A stretch of 16,395 bases of DNA from Dehalococcoidales bacterium (GTDB lineage: Bacteria > Chloroflexota > Dehalococcoidia > Dehalococcoidales > RBG-16-60-22): contig JAOAEN010000002.1 in the NCBI GenBank assembly GCA_026416775.1, positions 1 to 16,395 of the forward strand. The letters run 5' to 3'. Below, piece after piece: positions 8,501-15,055 of this stretch. Both the position numbers and the translations under genes were made by a program. Every line of letters begins with the position of its first letter. Within the stretch, counting starts at the first letter, position 1. The notes under the pieces were generated by a model. The model saw only the letters and a list, made by a program, of their open reading frames with translations. It searched no databases and had not been told where the DNA came from.

Positions 8501-8835
8501 CGGACGTTGTACTTCTCCAGCACCCCCGCCTCGGCAAGCTCGTGGGCAAGCGTCAGCCCCGTCTGCCCGCCAAGGGTGGGGAGGATCCCGTCGGGCCTTT
8601 CGCGGGCAATAACGCGGGTGAGGGCCTCCACGGTGAGCGGTTCAATATAGACGATATCGGCAATGTCCTCATCCGTCATGATGGTGGCAGGATTGGAGTT
8701 GACGAGGACGGAGATGACGCCTTCCTCACGCATGGCCTTGCATGCCTGCGTGCCGGCGTAGTCGAACTCCGCCGCCTGCCCGATGATGATCGGACCCGAG
8801 CCGATGATCAGGACTTTTGAAGGTTTGTAAGTCAT
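5581..8835 (-). CDS. carB: Carbamoyl-phosphate synthase large subunit
   Basis: Makes carbamoyl phosphate from bicarbonate, ATP and ammonia tunnelled from CarA, for pyrimidine and arginine synthesis. The 1084 residues fit the full-length enzyme. The two homologous synthetase halves open with [15 protein letters not shown] (12-26) and [15 protein letters not shown] (557-571). Each contains the conserved ATP-grasp segment ([15 protein letters not shown] at about 296-310 and [15 protein letters not shown] in the second half). The C-terminal MGS-like allosteric domain (about 950 to the end) includes a VNTITGG motif, where UMP acts in other bacteria. AAGGAG lies 9 bases before ATG 8835. It sits 36 bases after carA and overlaps pyrK by four bases. 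The long open frames on the opposite strand are shadows. Confidence 0.97.
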   Translation of the reverse strand: MTYKPSKVLIIGSGPIIIGQAAEFDYAGTQACKAMREEGVISVLVNSNPATIMTDEDIADIVYIEPLTVEALTRVIARERPDGILPTLGGQTGLTLAHELAEAGVLEKYNVRPLGTSVETIRNASNRELFKQLMQSIGEPVLESRTVTTVADARRAAGELGLPLIIRPSFTLGGTGGGVAHTMEELEERAAVGLATSPIHQILLERWLGGWKEIEYEVMRDAADNCITVCNMENFDPMGVHTGDSIVVAPSQTLTDTEYQMLRTASLNIIRALKVEGGCNVQLALDPKSRQYYVIEVNPRVSRSSALASKATGYPIARVAAKIAVGKTLDQIKNAVTGKTMASFEPALDYVVVKIPRWPFDKFASGDRVIGTQMKATGEVMAIDRTFEAALQKAVRSLEFGKRSLLWEDPSWEKGRNVRDYPLMPPNDLRLWAIMAALRRGISPEAIADYTKIDLWFINKLQNIVNMEKELLSQPLTPERLWRAKRLGFSDEQIGILADKLPEQVRQLRYSWNIRPVYKMVDTCAAEFDAATPYFYSTYEQENEAVPDDAPKAAVIGSGPIRIGQGIEFDYCSVHAARALKEAGYKSIMINSNPETVSTDFGTSDRLYFEALDEESVRDMLENESTNQGSGYNMPPPSIVQFGGQTAINLSQPLSRSGMPIIGSSADAIDLASDRKRFEAFLEELGIPQPPGAGVTSLDEALKVAELIGYPVLVRPSYVLGGRAMEIVYNPTELARYMGMAIELDTGHPVLIDKYLQGKECEVDAIADGETVLIPGIMEHIERAGVHSGDSMAVYPGLNLTPREVETIVEYTIRIGLALKVKGLMNIQFVITPGKYEGDSHVYVIEVNPRASRTVPFLSKVTGVPMVKVATRVMLGQSLREQGYQNGLWPVRKLVAIKAPVFSMSKLAGVDTYLGPEMKSTGEVMGIDYTFEAALAKTIIAAGLEVPPGGGILFSIADRDKAEALPIIRQLAACGSRIYATEGTAAMVQAAGIPVKMISKKLSEGHPNIIDLINDGTIAAVVNTITGGHAPLRDGFYIRRAAVEKRIPCFTSLDTIRAVATIMSRRGQGYAIQPLPDYRDKEPQ

Positions 8836-8871
8836 CTGGTAGAACTCCTTTTCACATTTACGAAGCCAGCC

Positions 8872-9954
8872 CTATCCTGCCTCCATCATCGCCACAAACT
8901 GCCTGAAGAGGTAGGTGTTGTCCAGCGGCCCCGGCGAGGCCTCCGCATGGTACTGGATGGCAAAGATGGGGAGCTCCCGGTGGCGGATGCCCTCCACCGT
9001 GCCGTCGTTGAGGTTCAAGTGGGTTATCTCAAGCCCGCTGCCCGCAATGCTTTCCGGATCAACCGCATAGCCGTGGTTCTGGGCGGTGATGTGGATACGC
9101 CCGCTTGAGAGTTCCCGCACCGGGTGGTTGCCGCCGCGGTGACCGAACTTGAGCTTGAAGGTCTTACCGCCGAAGGCGCGGGCGATGAGCTGGTTGCCCA
9201 GGCAGATGCCCATGATCGGTCTTTTGCCGATGAGTCCGCGCACGTTTTCCACGATGTAGTCAAGGAGCGCCGGGTCCCCCGGTCCCGGGGAAAGCAGGAT
9301 GCCGTCCGGGTCAAGGCTCAGGATTTCCTCTGCCCTTGCGGTGCAGGGGACGACGGTAACGCGGCAGCCGTAATGGGCAAGGAGCTTCAGGATGTTGTAC
9401 TTCAGCCCGCAGTCCAGTGCCACCACGTGGTGGCGGCCGCTGCCGTTAGCCCAGACGTAGGGCTCTTTACAGCTCACTTCACGTACGAAGTCAATTGAGC
9501 CGTAATCGGGGGCTTTCTTCAGCGCGGCAAGCGCCTGCGCCGGGCCCATTGACGAGGTGATCATCCCCATCATGACGCCGGAGACGCGCAAGCGCCGTGT
9601 GATGGCGCGCGTGTCCACCCCCCAGATCCCCGGCACTCCTGCCGCGGCAAGGTACTCGTGGACAGTCTTGTTGGCAAGGTAGTGGTTCGGTTGCTGGCAT
9701 TCCTCGCGGACGACAAAGCCCCTCACCTGAATGCGTGCCGATTCGTCGTCTTCCGGGTTGGTGCCGTAGTTGCCGATGAGGGGGTAGGTGGGTACCAAGA
9801 TCTGCCCGGCGTAGGAAGGATCGGTGAGCATCTCCTGATAGCCCGCCATGCTGGTGTTGAATACCACCTCACCGATGGCATCCACCTCGGCTCCGAAGCT
9901 GAAACCCTGATAGACCGAGCCGTCCGCAAGGACGAGGATTGCTTTCTTGACCAT
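8872..9954 (-). CDS. carA: Carbamoyl-phosphate synthase small (glutaminase) subunit
   Basis: Class I glutamine amidotransferase subunit that hydrolyses glutamine and feeds ammonia to CarB. It has 360 residues, typical for CarA. The N-terminal CarA domain includes FNTSMAGYQEMLTDPSYAGQ (32-51) and GVDTRAITRRLR (112-123). The amidotransferase domain has LSPGPGDP (221-228), the nucleophile C251 in GICLGNQ, and H336 and E338 in YHAEASPGP. Asn replaces the more common His after the nucleophile glycine, a variant found in other CarA proteins. The start ATG 9954 lies 18 bases beyond the pyrC stop. AAGGCAGGT upstream is an imperfect ribosome site. Confidence 0.96.
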   Translation of the reverse strand: MVKKAILVLADGSVYQGFSFGAEVDAIGEVVFNTSMAGYQEMLTDPSYAGQILVPTYPLIGNYGTNPEDDESARIQVRGFVVREECQQPNHYLANKTVHEYLAAAGVPGIWGVDTRAITRRLRVSGVMMGMITSSMGPAQALAALKKAPDYGSIDFVREVSCKEPYVWANGSGRHHVVALDCGLKYNILKLLAHYGCRVTVVPCTARAEEILSLDPDGILLSPGPGDPALLDYIVENVRGLIGKRPIMGICLGNQLIARAFGGKTFKLKFGHRGGNHPVRELSSGRIHITAQNHGYAVDPESIAGSGLEITHLNLNDGTVEGIRHRELPIFAIQYHAEASPGPLDNTYLFRQFVAMMEAG

Positions 9955-9972
9955 GGTTGATAAACCTGCCTT

Positions 9973-11292
9973 CTATTTCTCTCCCGTTTCCATCTTCAGT
10001 TCTTCGTCTTTATAGACAAGCATTCCGGTGTAGACCGTTGCCATGACCTTACCGGTGAGGGTCATCCCGGCAAGCGGGGTGTTCTTCCCTTTGGAAGCGA
10101 ATTTCCCGGGGTCAACCACCCACTTACGGTGCAGGTCGAAGATGCAGATATCCGCCGGTGCCCCCACCTCAAGTGTGCCTAGCTTCTCGTAGCCCAGGAT
10201 GCGTGCCGGGCCGATGGTGAGGGCGGCGATCATGTTGTTCAGACTGAGTTCGCCTTTGAGGACGATCCCCGCAAGGCTTCCCAGTGCCGTTTCCAGCCCG
10301 CTGATGCCGAAGGCCGCCCGGGTGAATTCGCACGACTTGTCCGCCGCGGTATGCGGAGCATGGTCGGTGGCCACGATATCGATCACCGCATCGTTCAGGG
10401 CACGCCTGAGTGCCGCCCGGTCGCGCTTCGTGCGCAGAGGAGGGTTCACCTTGGCAAGCGTGCCGTATTTCAGGACATCCTCCTCGGTGAGGGTGAGGTG
10501 GTGCGGGGTGACCTCGGCAGTGACGCGAACGCCCTCTTCCTTCGCCTGGCGGATGAGGTCAACCGAGCCTTCCGTGCTCACATGGGCGATGTGGATATGC
10601 CCGCCGGTCTCCTTGGCAAGCTCAAGGTCGCGCCGGACGATGAATTCCTCGGCCGCGGCGGGGATGCCCCGCAGCCCCATCTCCAGCGAGACCATGCCCT
10701 CATTGACCTGTCCGCCCTGGGAGAGGAAGAGGTTCTCGCAGTGGTCAATGATGGGGCGGTTGAAGTCCCGGCTGTATTCCAGTGCCTGGCGCATGATCCC
10801 GGGGCTGATGACCGGCATCCCGTCATCGCTGTAGGCGACAACGCCCGCCATCTCCAGCTCGGTCATGTCCACGAGTTCCTCGCCCTGCCTCCCCACGGTC
10901 ACGCAGCCGATGGGAAGCACCCGGATGATACCGTCCCTTGCGGCGATTGCCCGGACGTAGTTCACCATCCCTTCGTTGTCCAGCGGGGGGTTGGTGTTCG
11001 GCATGCAGCAGACAGTGGTGAACCCCCCCCGCGCGGCGGCAAGGGTGCCGGTGGCAATGGTCTCCTTTTCCTCCTCGCCGGGCTCGCGCAGATGGCAGTG
11101 GAGGTCAATGAACCCGGGGCAGACGATAAGCCCGCTGGCATCGATGACGGTTGTCCCATCGGCCGCCTCCGGGGGATTCCCCTCGCCAAGCCAGGCGATC
11201 TTGCCCTCTCTGACGAGGATGCCTGCTTTCTTATCAAGATCCTGAGACGGGTCAATCACACGCCCGTCCCGGATGAACAGGTCTCTTGTCAT
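9973..11292 (-). CDS. pyrC: Dihydroorotase (class I)
   Basis: Amidohydrolase that cyclises N-carbamoyl-L-aspartate to dihydroorotate. The 439 residues and motifs indicate class I: DLHCHLREPG (63-72, zinc ligands H65 and H67), MPNTNPP (97-103), AYSDDG (153-158, with the Asp that bridges the metals in class I enzymes), H184 in DHCEN, H237 in IAHVS, TPHHL (262-266) and ATDHAPH (308-314, catalytic D310). All metal and catalytic residues are present, so it should be active rather than one of the inactive PyrC-like partners of some ATCases. GAGGAG inside the end of pyrB serves as ribosome site; the two genes are 3 bases apart. Confidence 0.96.
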   Translation of the reverse strand: MTRDLFIRDGRVIDPSQDLDKKAGILVREGKIAWLGEGNPPEAADGTTVIDASGLIVCPGFIDLHCHLREPGEEEKETIATGTLAAARGGFTTVCCMPNTNPPLDNEGMVNYVRAIAARDGIIRVLPIGCVTVGRQGEELVDMTELEMAGVVAYSDDGMPVISPGIMRQALEYSRDFNRPIIDHCENLFLSQGGQVNEGMVSLEMGLRGIPAAAEEFIVRRDLELAKETGGHIHIAHVSTEGSVDLIRQAKEEGVRVTAEVTPHHLTLTEEDVLKYGTLAKVNPPLRTKRDRAALRRALNDAVIDIVATDHAPHTAADKSCEFTRAAFGISGLETALGSLAGIVLKGELSLNNMIAALTIGPARILGYEKLGTLEVGAPADICIFDLHRKWVVDPGKFASKGKNTPLAGMTLTGKVMATVYTGMLVYKDEELKMETGEK

Positions 11293-11295
11293 TAT

Positions 11296-12696
11296 CTACT
11301 TTTCTCCTCTGGCGAAGTGGCTCGGCTTGAAGCCCAGCGCCTGCGCCTGTTCTTCGGACTCAAAGATGATGAGGTTTTCCGGCCTGATGTCCTTTGCCCA
11401 GTGGCTTGCGGCACTGTGGTACTTCTTCGTCTCCTGCTTGTGCTCGTGCCAGTCGGCACTTGCCACGAACTTCGGCTCAAAGCCATGCTCGCAGTAAACG
11501 CAGCGCAGCGTGATGGGCCGGGTCTTCACGATCTTGAACTCCGGTCTCAGGTACTTTGTTTCCGTGGGCTGGACGGAAACACAACGCGGATTGGGGCATA
11601 ACGGCGTGATATCGCGGCGGTAAACGGGGTAGTGTACCGGGGGCGGCGACTCTACGTCAGGCACCTGCACCTGCTTCACCCCGAGCAGCGCTGCAAGGAG
11701 TGCCATGCGCACCGGCACGCCGCGTGCCGCCTGCTTGAAATACATGCTGCGTTCGTCGGCGTCAAGCTCGTAGGCAAGCTCGTCCACCCTCGGCAGCGGG
11801 TGCATGACGATTGTCCTGCGGAATGCCCTGTCCTGGAGCAGTTTCTTGTCCACCACCGGGTATTTCGCCTTGATATCCTCGCTTTTTTCGGCAGCCGAAA
11901 ACCTCTCTTTCTGCGGGCGGGTAACGTAGAGGGCATCGACCCCCTTACTCAGTTCGACTTGGGCGGAGACATCCGGCATCATCGCAAGCTGGTGGGGGCT
12001 GTTGGGTGTGGTGTAGATGGCATCGACTGGGAAGGGTGATTTGCGGGCCTCGGGTGATGTGCCCACCCTCTCCACCTCACCCCCGTATTCGGTGACGAGT
12101 TTATCGATGATGTGCTCGGGCACCTCCAGCCCCGGGCTCGGGCAGAAGAGGATGTCTGCCCCGAAGCGTGCCAGGGCAAAGATGAGGGAATGCGTCGTGC
12201 GCCCGTATTTTAGGTCCCCCCAGAGGGCGATCTTCAGTCCCCTGATGGTCTGGCGCTCCTTGATGATGGTGTAGAGGTCAAGCAGGGTCTGCGTGGGGTG
12301 CTGATGACCGCCGTCACCGGCATTGATGACGGGCACACCGGCATAGTCGGCGACGACCTTTGCCGCACCTTCCCAGGGATGCCTGATAACGATGATATCG
12401 GCATAGCTGCCGACGATTCTTGCCGTATCAGCGATGCTTTCACCCTTGGCAAAGCTGCTCGCCCCGACTTCGGAAGCGGTGATGACACTGCCCCCGAGGC
12501 GGTGCATGGCGGCTTCAAACGAGAGCCGGGTACGGGTGCTCGGCTCGAAGAAGAGGCTTGCCATGATCTTGCCCCGGCACAGCCCGTACTGCGCTGACAT
12601 GTCTGCCGCCATCTCATCGGCGAGGGCAAAAATCCCCAGTATCTCCCCGTTGGAGAAGTCATCAATGGTCACGAAGCTTTTGCCTGCAAGACTCAT
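11296..12696 (-). CDS. pyrB: Aspartate carbamoyltransferase with C-terminal PyrI-like zinc domain and extra Ada-like tail
   Basis: Catalyses carbamoyl phosphate plus aspartate to carbamoyl aspartate. Residues 1-340 are the catalytic chain: STRTR (53-57), SFAKGES (81-87, K84 as in E. coli), HPTQTLLD (133-140), TRPQKERF (259-266) and HPLPRVDE (299-306). Two things are odd. About 30 extra residues (roughly 215-248) lie before the conserved VDALYVTR strand. The chain also runs to 466 residues instead of about 310. The extension holds a zinc-ribbon C367-x4-C372-x26-C399-x2-C402 (CPNPRC and RCVYC) closely resembling the zinc domain of the regulatory chain PyrI (CPNSNC and KCKYC in E. coli), without the nucleotide-binding part of PyrI. 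Residues 426-463 resemble Ada-type metal-binding modules but lack their cysteines. GAAGGAG precedes the ATG, which overlaps the pyrR stop (ATGA). Confidence 0.94.
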   Translation of the reverse strand: MSLAGKSFVTIDDFSNGEILGIFALADEMAADMSAQYGLCRGKIMASLFFEPSTRTRLSFEAAMHRLGGSVITASEVGASSFAKGESIADTARIVGSYADIIVIRHPWEGAAKVVADYAGVPVINAGDGGHQHPTQTLLDLYTIIKERQTIRGLKIALWGDLKYGRTTHSLIFALARFGADILFCPSPGLEVPEHIIDKLVTEYGGEVERVGTSPEARKSPFPVDAIYTTPNSPHQLAMMPDVSAQVELSKGVDALYVTRPQKERFSAAEKSEDIKAKYPVVDKKLLQDRAFRRTIVMHPLPRVDELAYELDADERSMYFKQAARGVPVRMALLAALLGVKQVQVPDVESPPPVHYPVYRRDITPLCPNPRCVSVQPTETKYLRPEFKIVKTRPITLRCVYCEHGFEPKFVASADWHEHKQETKKYHSAASHWAKDIRPENLIIFESEEQAQALGFKPSHFARGEK

Positions 12697-13292
12697 GTTA
12701 GCTTCTCCTTCCCCGGTCTTCCCGGCTGACCCACCTGGGCGGCCCGGGACCTATCTTCTGCCGGGCCAATGATGGCGACCTCATCGATGCCGTCTGTCTC
12801 CACCAGCCGCACCTGGATTTCCTCGTGACGGGCGCTGGGGATGTTTTTCCCCACGTAATCGGCGCGGATGGGCATCTCGCGGTGGCCGCGGTCAATGAGG
12901 ACGGCAAGCTGGATACTGCGCGGCCGCCCGAGGTCAATGAGGGCATCCATGGCAGCGCGGATGCTGCGCCCGGTGTAAAGGACGTCATCCACAAGCACGA
13001 CGGACTTCCCGTTGATATCCGTCGGGATTTCGGTATCCTTGGCGATGTTGCTTGCCTCTGCTATGTCAATATCGTCGCGGTAGAGGCTGAAATCAAGCTT
13101 GCCCACCGGAAGCCTGATGTTTTCGTACCTTTCAATGCACTGGGCAAGACGCCATGCTAAAGGCACACCGCGGGTGTGCAGGCCGACAAGCACCAGGTTT
13201 TCTGCGGTCCTGTTGCGCTCCAGGATCTCGTGGGCGATGCGGGCAAGCGTGCGCCGGATGTCCTGGGCATTCATGACGATTTTTTCGGGCAT
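12693..13292 (-). CDS. pyrR: Bifunctional pyr operon attenuator / uracil phosphoribosyltransferase
   Basis: PyrR binds pyr mRNA when UMP or UTP is plentiful and promotes termination; many family members also convert uracil and PRPP to UMP. The 199 residues carry the PRPP loop [13 protein letters not shown] (98-110), the N-terminal [12 protein letters not shown] region (35-46) and LDFSLYRDD (66-74). The C-terminus is about 20 residues longer than usual. ATG 13292 is chosen because GAGGTG lies 6 bases upstream; a GTG at 13301 is in frame but lies inside the terminator stem. It is the first gene of the operon and sits immediately after the attenuator that it should control, with a readable PyrR-binding hairpin in the leader, so autoregulation is expected. 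Confidence 0.95.
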   Translation of the reverse strand: MPEKIVMNAQDIRRTLARIAHEILERNRTAENLVLVGLHTRGVPLAWRLAQCIERYENIRLPVGKLDFSLYRDDIDIAEASNIAKDTEIPTDINGKSVVLVDDVLYTGRSIRAAMDALIDLGRPRSIQLAVLIDRGHREMPIRADYVGKNIPSARHEEIQVRLVETDGIDEVAIIGPAEDRSRAAQVGQPGRPGKEKLT

Positions 13293-13327
13293 AAAAAACA
13301 CCTCTTGCTCCGGCCGGCAAGAGGTGT
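13293..13327 (-). terminator. Intrinsic terminator of the pyr attenuator, containing the pyrR ribosome-binding site
   Basis: On the minus strand a perfect 10-bp stem, ACACCTCTTG (13327-13318) with CAAGAGGTGT (13307-13298), encloses a 10-base GC-rich loop and is followed by six T (13298-13293, the first also pairing in the stem). The next three bases are the pyrR ATG. The GAGGTG Shine-Dalgarno sequence of pyrR is part of the 3' arm, so the folded hairpin both terminates transcription and would hide the ribosome site. Confidence 0.93.
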
Positions 13328-13363
13328 ATTAAGCCTAAGATCCCCCACTTCCCCTTACCAGCC
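13312..13363 (-). promoter_or_regulatory. Antiterminator helix of the pyr leader
   Basis: GGCTGGTAAGGGG (13363-13351, the 3' half of the PyrR-binding hairpin) can pair with CCTCTTGCCGGCC (13324-13312, the terminator 5' arm and loop) over 13 consecutive positions, ten Watson-Crick and three G-U. It is mutually exclusive with both the PyrR hairpin and the terminator, as PyrR attenuation requires. Confidence 0.8.
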
Positions 13364-13383
13364 TCGCTGGACTGGTTTAAAGG
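13353..13383 (-). promoter_or_regulatory. PyrR-binding hairpin (anti-antiterminator)
   Basis: The minus strand reads AGTCCAGCGAGGCT at 13373-13360, which fits the PyrR binding-loop consensus ARUCCNGNGAGGYU known from Bacillus. It is closed by ACCAG/CTGGT (13376-13372 with 13361-13357) and, across a TAA bulge, by CCTT/AAGG. Farther out TTAACCTAA (13392-13384) can pair with TTAGGCTTAA (13338-13329) with one bulged base. Binding of PyrR-UMP here should block the antiterminator. Confidence 0.92.
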
Positions 13384-13416
13384 TTAGGTTAAAAGCTCCT
13401 TTTCTGCTTTTATTTC

Positions 13417-13446
13417 ATTATATCAAAAACGAAAGGAAAGAAACAA
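13417..13446 (-). promoter_or_regulatory. Extended -10 promoter of the pyr operon
   Basis: The minus strand has TGATATAAT, a perfect TATAAT (13422-13417) with the TGn extension. The best -35 is the weak TTGTTT 18 bases upstream (13446-13441), so the extended -10 probably dominates. Transcription would start near 13410, giving a leader of about 118 bases that holds the whole attenuator. Confidence 0.72.
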
Positions 13447-13546
13447 TAGGTCAACTGCATTTTGCCGCTCTTCAATACGTACCCCTTAGTCCCCATCAGA
13501 TGTTCGGTTCTATGGTCGTTTTTTTCCACACTTACCTCATTTCATC

Positions 13547-13603
13547 CCCCCTCTCACACAACCGAATTTATCAATCCCGTAGATGCCCCTGTGTGAGAGG
13601 GGG
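13547..13603. repeat. 14-bp perfect inverted repeat in the pyrR/DUF169 intergenic region
   Basis: CCCCCTCTCACACA (13547-13560) and TGTGTGAGAGGGGG (13590-13603) are exact complements around a 29-base AT-richer centre. Allowing one bulged C, two more pairs extend the stem. The flank continues with ATAAAGGGGGTGAGCG, wording typical of small dispersed intergenic repeats. It lies between two divergent promoters, so it is not a terminator of a flanking gene. It may be a MITE-like or REP-like element; only one copy is visible here. Confidence 0.6.
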
Positions 13604-13721
13604 ATAAAGGGGGTGAGCGTGAGAAAATCAGCCAGGAACGGGCAGGGCTTGATTGCCCGATGCCTGAAAGGGGAGCGTGAAAAACGATCCGGGTGAAGAC
13701 AAGACCATTCATGACCCCCAC

Positions 13722-13750
13722 TTGCATCTATCCACATTAACATTTATCAT
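13722..13750 (+). promoter_or_regulatory. Putative promoter of the DUF169-cupin-AOR operon
   Basis: TTGCAT (13722-13727) and TATCAT (13745-13750, 5/6 match) are spaced by 17 bases. Transcription from near 13757 would give a short leader of about 48 bases containing a small CCCG-TAA-CGGG hairpin just before the ribosome site. The -35 is only partly conserved, so confidence is moderate. Confidence 0.45.
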
Positions 13751-13789
13751 AGGGAAAACGCCTTTTAGCCTTTCCACCCGTAACGGGCA

Positions 13790-13802
13790 AAAGGAGGTGA
13801 TC
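13790..13802 (+). promoter_or_regulatory. Full-length Shine-Dalgarno of the DUF169 gene
   Basis: AAAGGAGGTGATC is complementary to the usual 16S rRNA 3' end over 12 bases or more, the longest such match in the window. The ATG follows 2 bases after it (7 bases after the GGAGG core), which implies strong translation of the operon's first gene and fixes the start at 13805. Confidence 0.8.
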
Positions 13803-13804
13803 TC

Positions 13805-14563
13805 ATGGGCCTGAAGCGTGAGGACTTCGCCGTCCTTGAAAAGTTTGCCTTTGAGCGCAGACCGGTGTGCGTCCGCTTCACCGCCACCCGCCCCCAGGGC
13901 ATCAACCGGATTGCCAAGGAGCTCAACTTCTGTGAGATGCTCAAAGAAGCGCAGGAGGGCAATGCCTTCTACGTCACCCCAGATGACTGGGTATGTGTGG
14001 GGGTGGAGCAGATGATCCTCGGTATCAAGGACCCCGAGCCGGCGCTCGTGAGCGGGGCATTCGGCGGGGAGGAGGGGCTTTTCCAGAGCGCAAGCGCCTG
14101 CCGGGCGATGTACGATTACCTTCCCCGGATGCAGAAGGGCTCGGTGAAGTACGTGGTCTTTGCCCCGGTGGACAAGCTCAGCTTTGACCCCGACCTCCTC
14201 ATCATCACCGCCAATACCCACCAGGCACAGACGGTGCTGCGCTGCATCAACTACGTTACGGGGCAGCCCTTCGTCAGCAGGACAACCCCGGTGGTCGCCT
14301 GCGCCTGGATCTACGTCTACCCCGTGGTGAGCGGCGAGCTGAACTACGTCATCACCGGGCTCGGGCTCGGCATGCAGGCACTCAACATCTTCCCGCCCGG
14401 GCTCTTCATCATCTCCATTCCCTTCCAGCGCATCCCGATGGCACTCTCAAGCCTCAGGGAGCTCCCCTACCGTCCCACCACCGCCCCCGGACCGGGGGGA
14501 CAGGAGCACCGTAGGCGCGTGAACAGGCTTCTTGACGATATCAGAAAGAGGCTGGAAGACTGA
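13805..14563 (+). CDS. DUF169 domain-containing protein (COG2043-like)
   Basis: A 252-residue soluble protein with the DUF169 pattern: RRPVCVRFTATRPQGI near the N-terminus, NFCEMLKEAQEGNAFYVTPDD with a conserved Cys (about residues 39-60), WVCVGVEQMILGI, a YVVFAPVDKLSFDPDLLIITAN segment in the middle, and a following ACAWIYVYPVVSGELNYVITG strand. The family's biochemical activity is not established; members are common in anaerobic bacteria and archaea. There is no signal peptide or membrane segment. It is the first gene of the operon and is followed by a cupin and an AOR-family oxidoreductase on the same strand with short gaps, which suggests a role linked to that enzyme. This last point is inference from position. 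Confidence 0.85.
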   Translation: MGLKREDFAVLEKFAFERRPVCVRFTATRPQGINRIAKELNFCEMLKEAQEGNAFYVTPDDWVCVGVEQMILGIKDPEPALVSGAFGGEEGLFQSASACRAMYDYLPRMQKGSVKYVVFAPVDKLSFDPDLLIITANTHQAQTVLRCINYVTGQPFVSRTTPVVACAWIYVYPVVSGELNYVITGLGLGMQALNIFPPGLFIISIPFQRIPMALSSLRELPYRPTTAPGPGGQEHRRRVNRLLDDIRKRLED

Positions 14564-14611
14564 ACAGAGGGCATAGTCCGTTTCACTGAGTCATTCCGGA
14601 GGAAAGCAGCA

Positions 14612-15019
14612 ATGGCAGAAGGAAAGTACGCACAGAACCTTGTTACCATCCCCTTCCACAGGACGCCGGATGGCGCGCTCTTTGCCATCGGCGGGGACAA
14701 GATGGGGGGATTGGACCTCCATATCATCTATGCCTGTGCCTACCGCACCGGCATCACCGGGCTTTCCACCAAGCCCCACGTCCACAGCTACGATGAAGCG
14801 GTCTTCTTCATCGGGACCGACCCCGCCCACCTTGATGAGCTCGGCGCCGAGGTGGAGATCTCCATCGGCGAACCGGGCAAAGAGGAAAAATATACCTTTG
14901 ACAGGCCCACCGTGCTCGTCGCCCCGAAGGGGCTTTACCACTGTCCGATCGTGACGAAGCGTATTGAAAAGCCCTATGTCTGCATGGCGGTCTCGCTCAC
15001 CCCGCGGCGCAGCGATTAA
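14612..15019 (+). CDS. Small cupin-domain protein
   Basis: A 135-residue single-domain cupin. Motif 1 is G50-LSTK-PHVHSYDEAVFFIG with metal-ligand candidates H56, H58 and E62. Motif 2 is APKGLYHCPI with P105, G107 and H110. All four typical metal ligands are therefore present, so a metal-dependent or metal-binding role is plausible, but cupin substrates cannot be read from sequence. GGAGG is about 10 bases before the ATG. The gene lies 48 bases after DUF169 and 36 bases before the AOR gene, so the three are probably one operon. Confidence 0.82.
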   Translation: MAEGKYAQNLVTIPFHRTPDGALFAIGGDKMGGLDLHIIYACAYRTGITGLSTKPHVHSYDEAVFFIGTDPAHLDELGAEVEISIGEPGKEEKYTFDRPTVLVAPKGLYHCPIVTKRIEKPYVCMAVSLTPRRSD

Positions 15020-15055
15020 CATCTTTCCAGCCACCCACAAGGCAGGGAGGAAGCC

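Larger units (their letters stand above)
13423..13804. other. Divergent intergenic region between the pyr operon and the DUF169 operon
   Basis: No gene is recognised here. It contains the weak -35 of the pyr promoter, the 14-bp inverted repeat (13547-13603), a 6-bp stem CGGCA-like element (CGGGCA at 13639-13644 with TGCCCG at 13654-13659), and the putative promoter and leader of the DUF169 gene. A 68-codon minus-strand frame across the inverted repeat has no family similarity and no ribosome site of note. Confidence 0.6.

Noticed and set aside
10351..11601. A 416-codon open frame on the plus strand
   Set aside because: It is antisense to pyrC and the end of pyrB, both with complete catalytic motifs, and its translation resembles no family.
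13293..13301. GTG at 13301 as the pyrR start
   Set aside because: It is inside the terminator stem and T-run with no ribosome site; the ATG at 13292 has GAGGTG at ideal spacing.
13099..13607. Plus-strand open frames across the pyr leader and inverted repeat
   Set aside because: They run antisense through pyrR, the attenuator and the promoter, which have clear functions on the minus strand.
13537..13743. A 68-codon minus-strand frame in the intergenic region
   Set aside because: It is made from the inverted repeat and low-complexity flanks, and has no ribosome site or family similarity.
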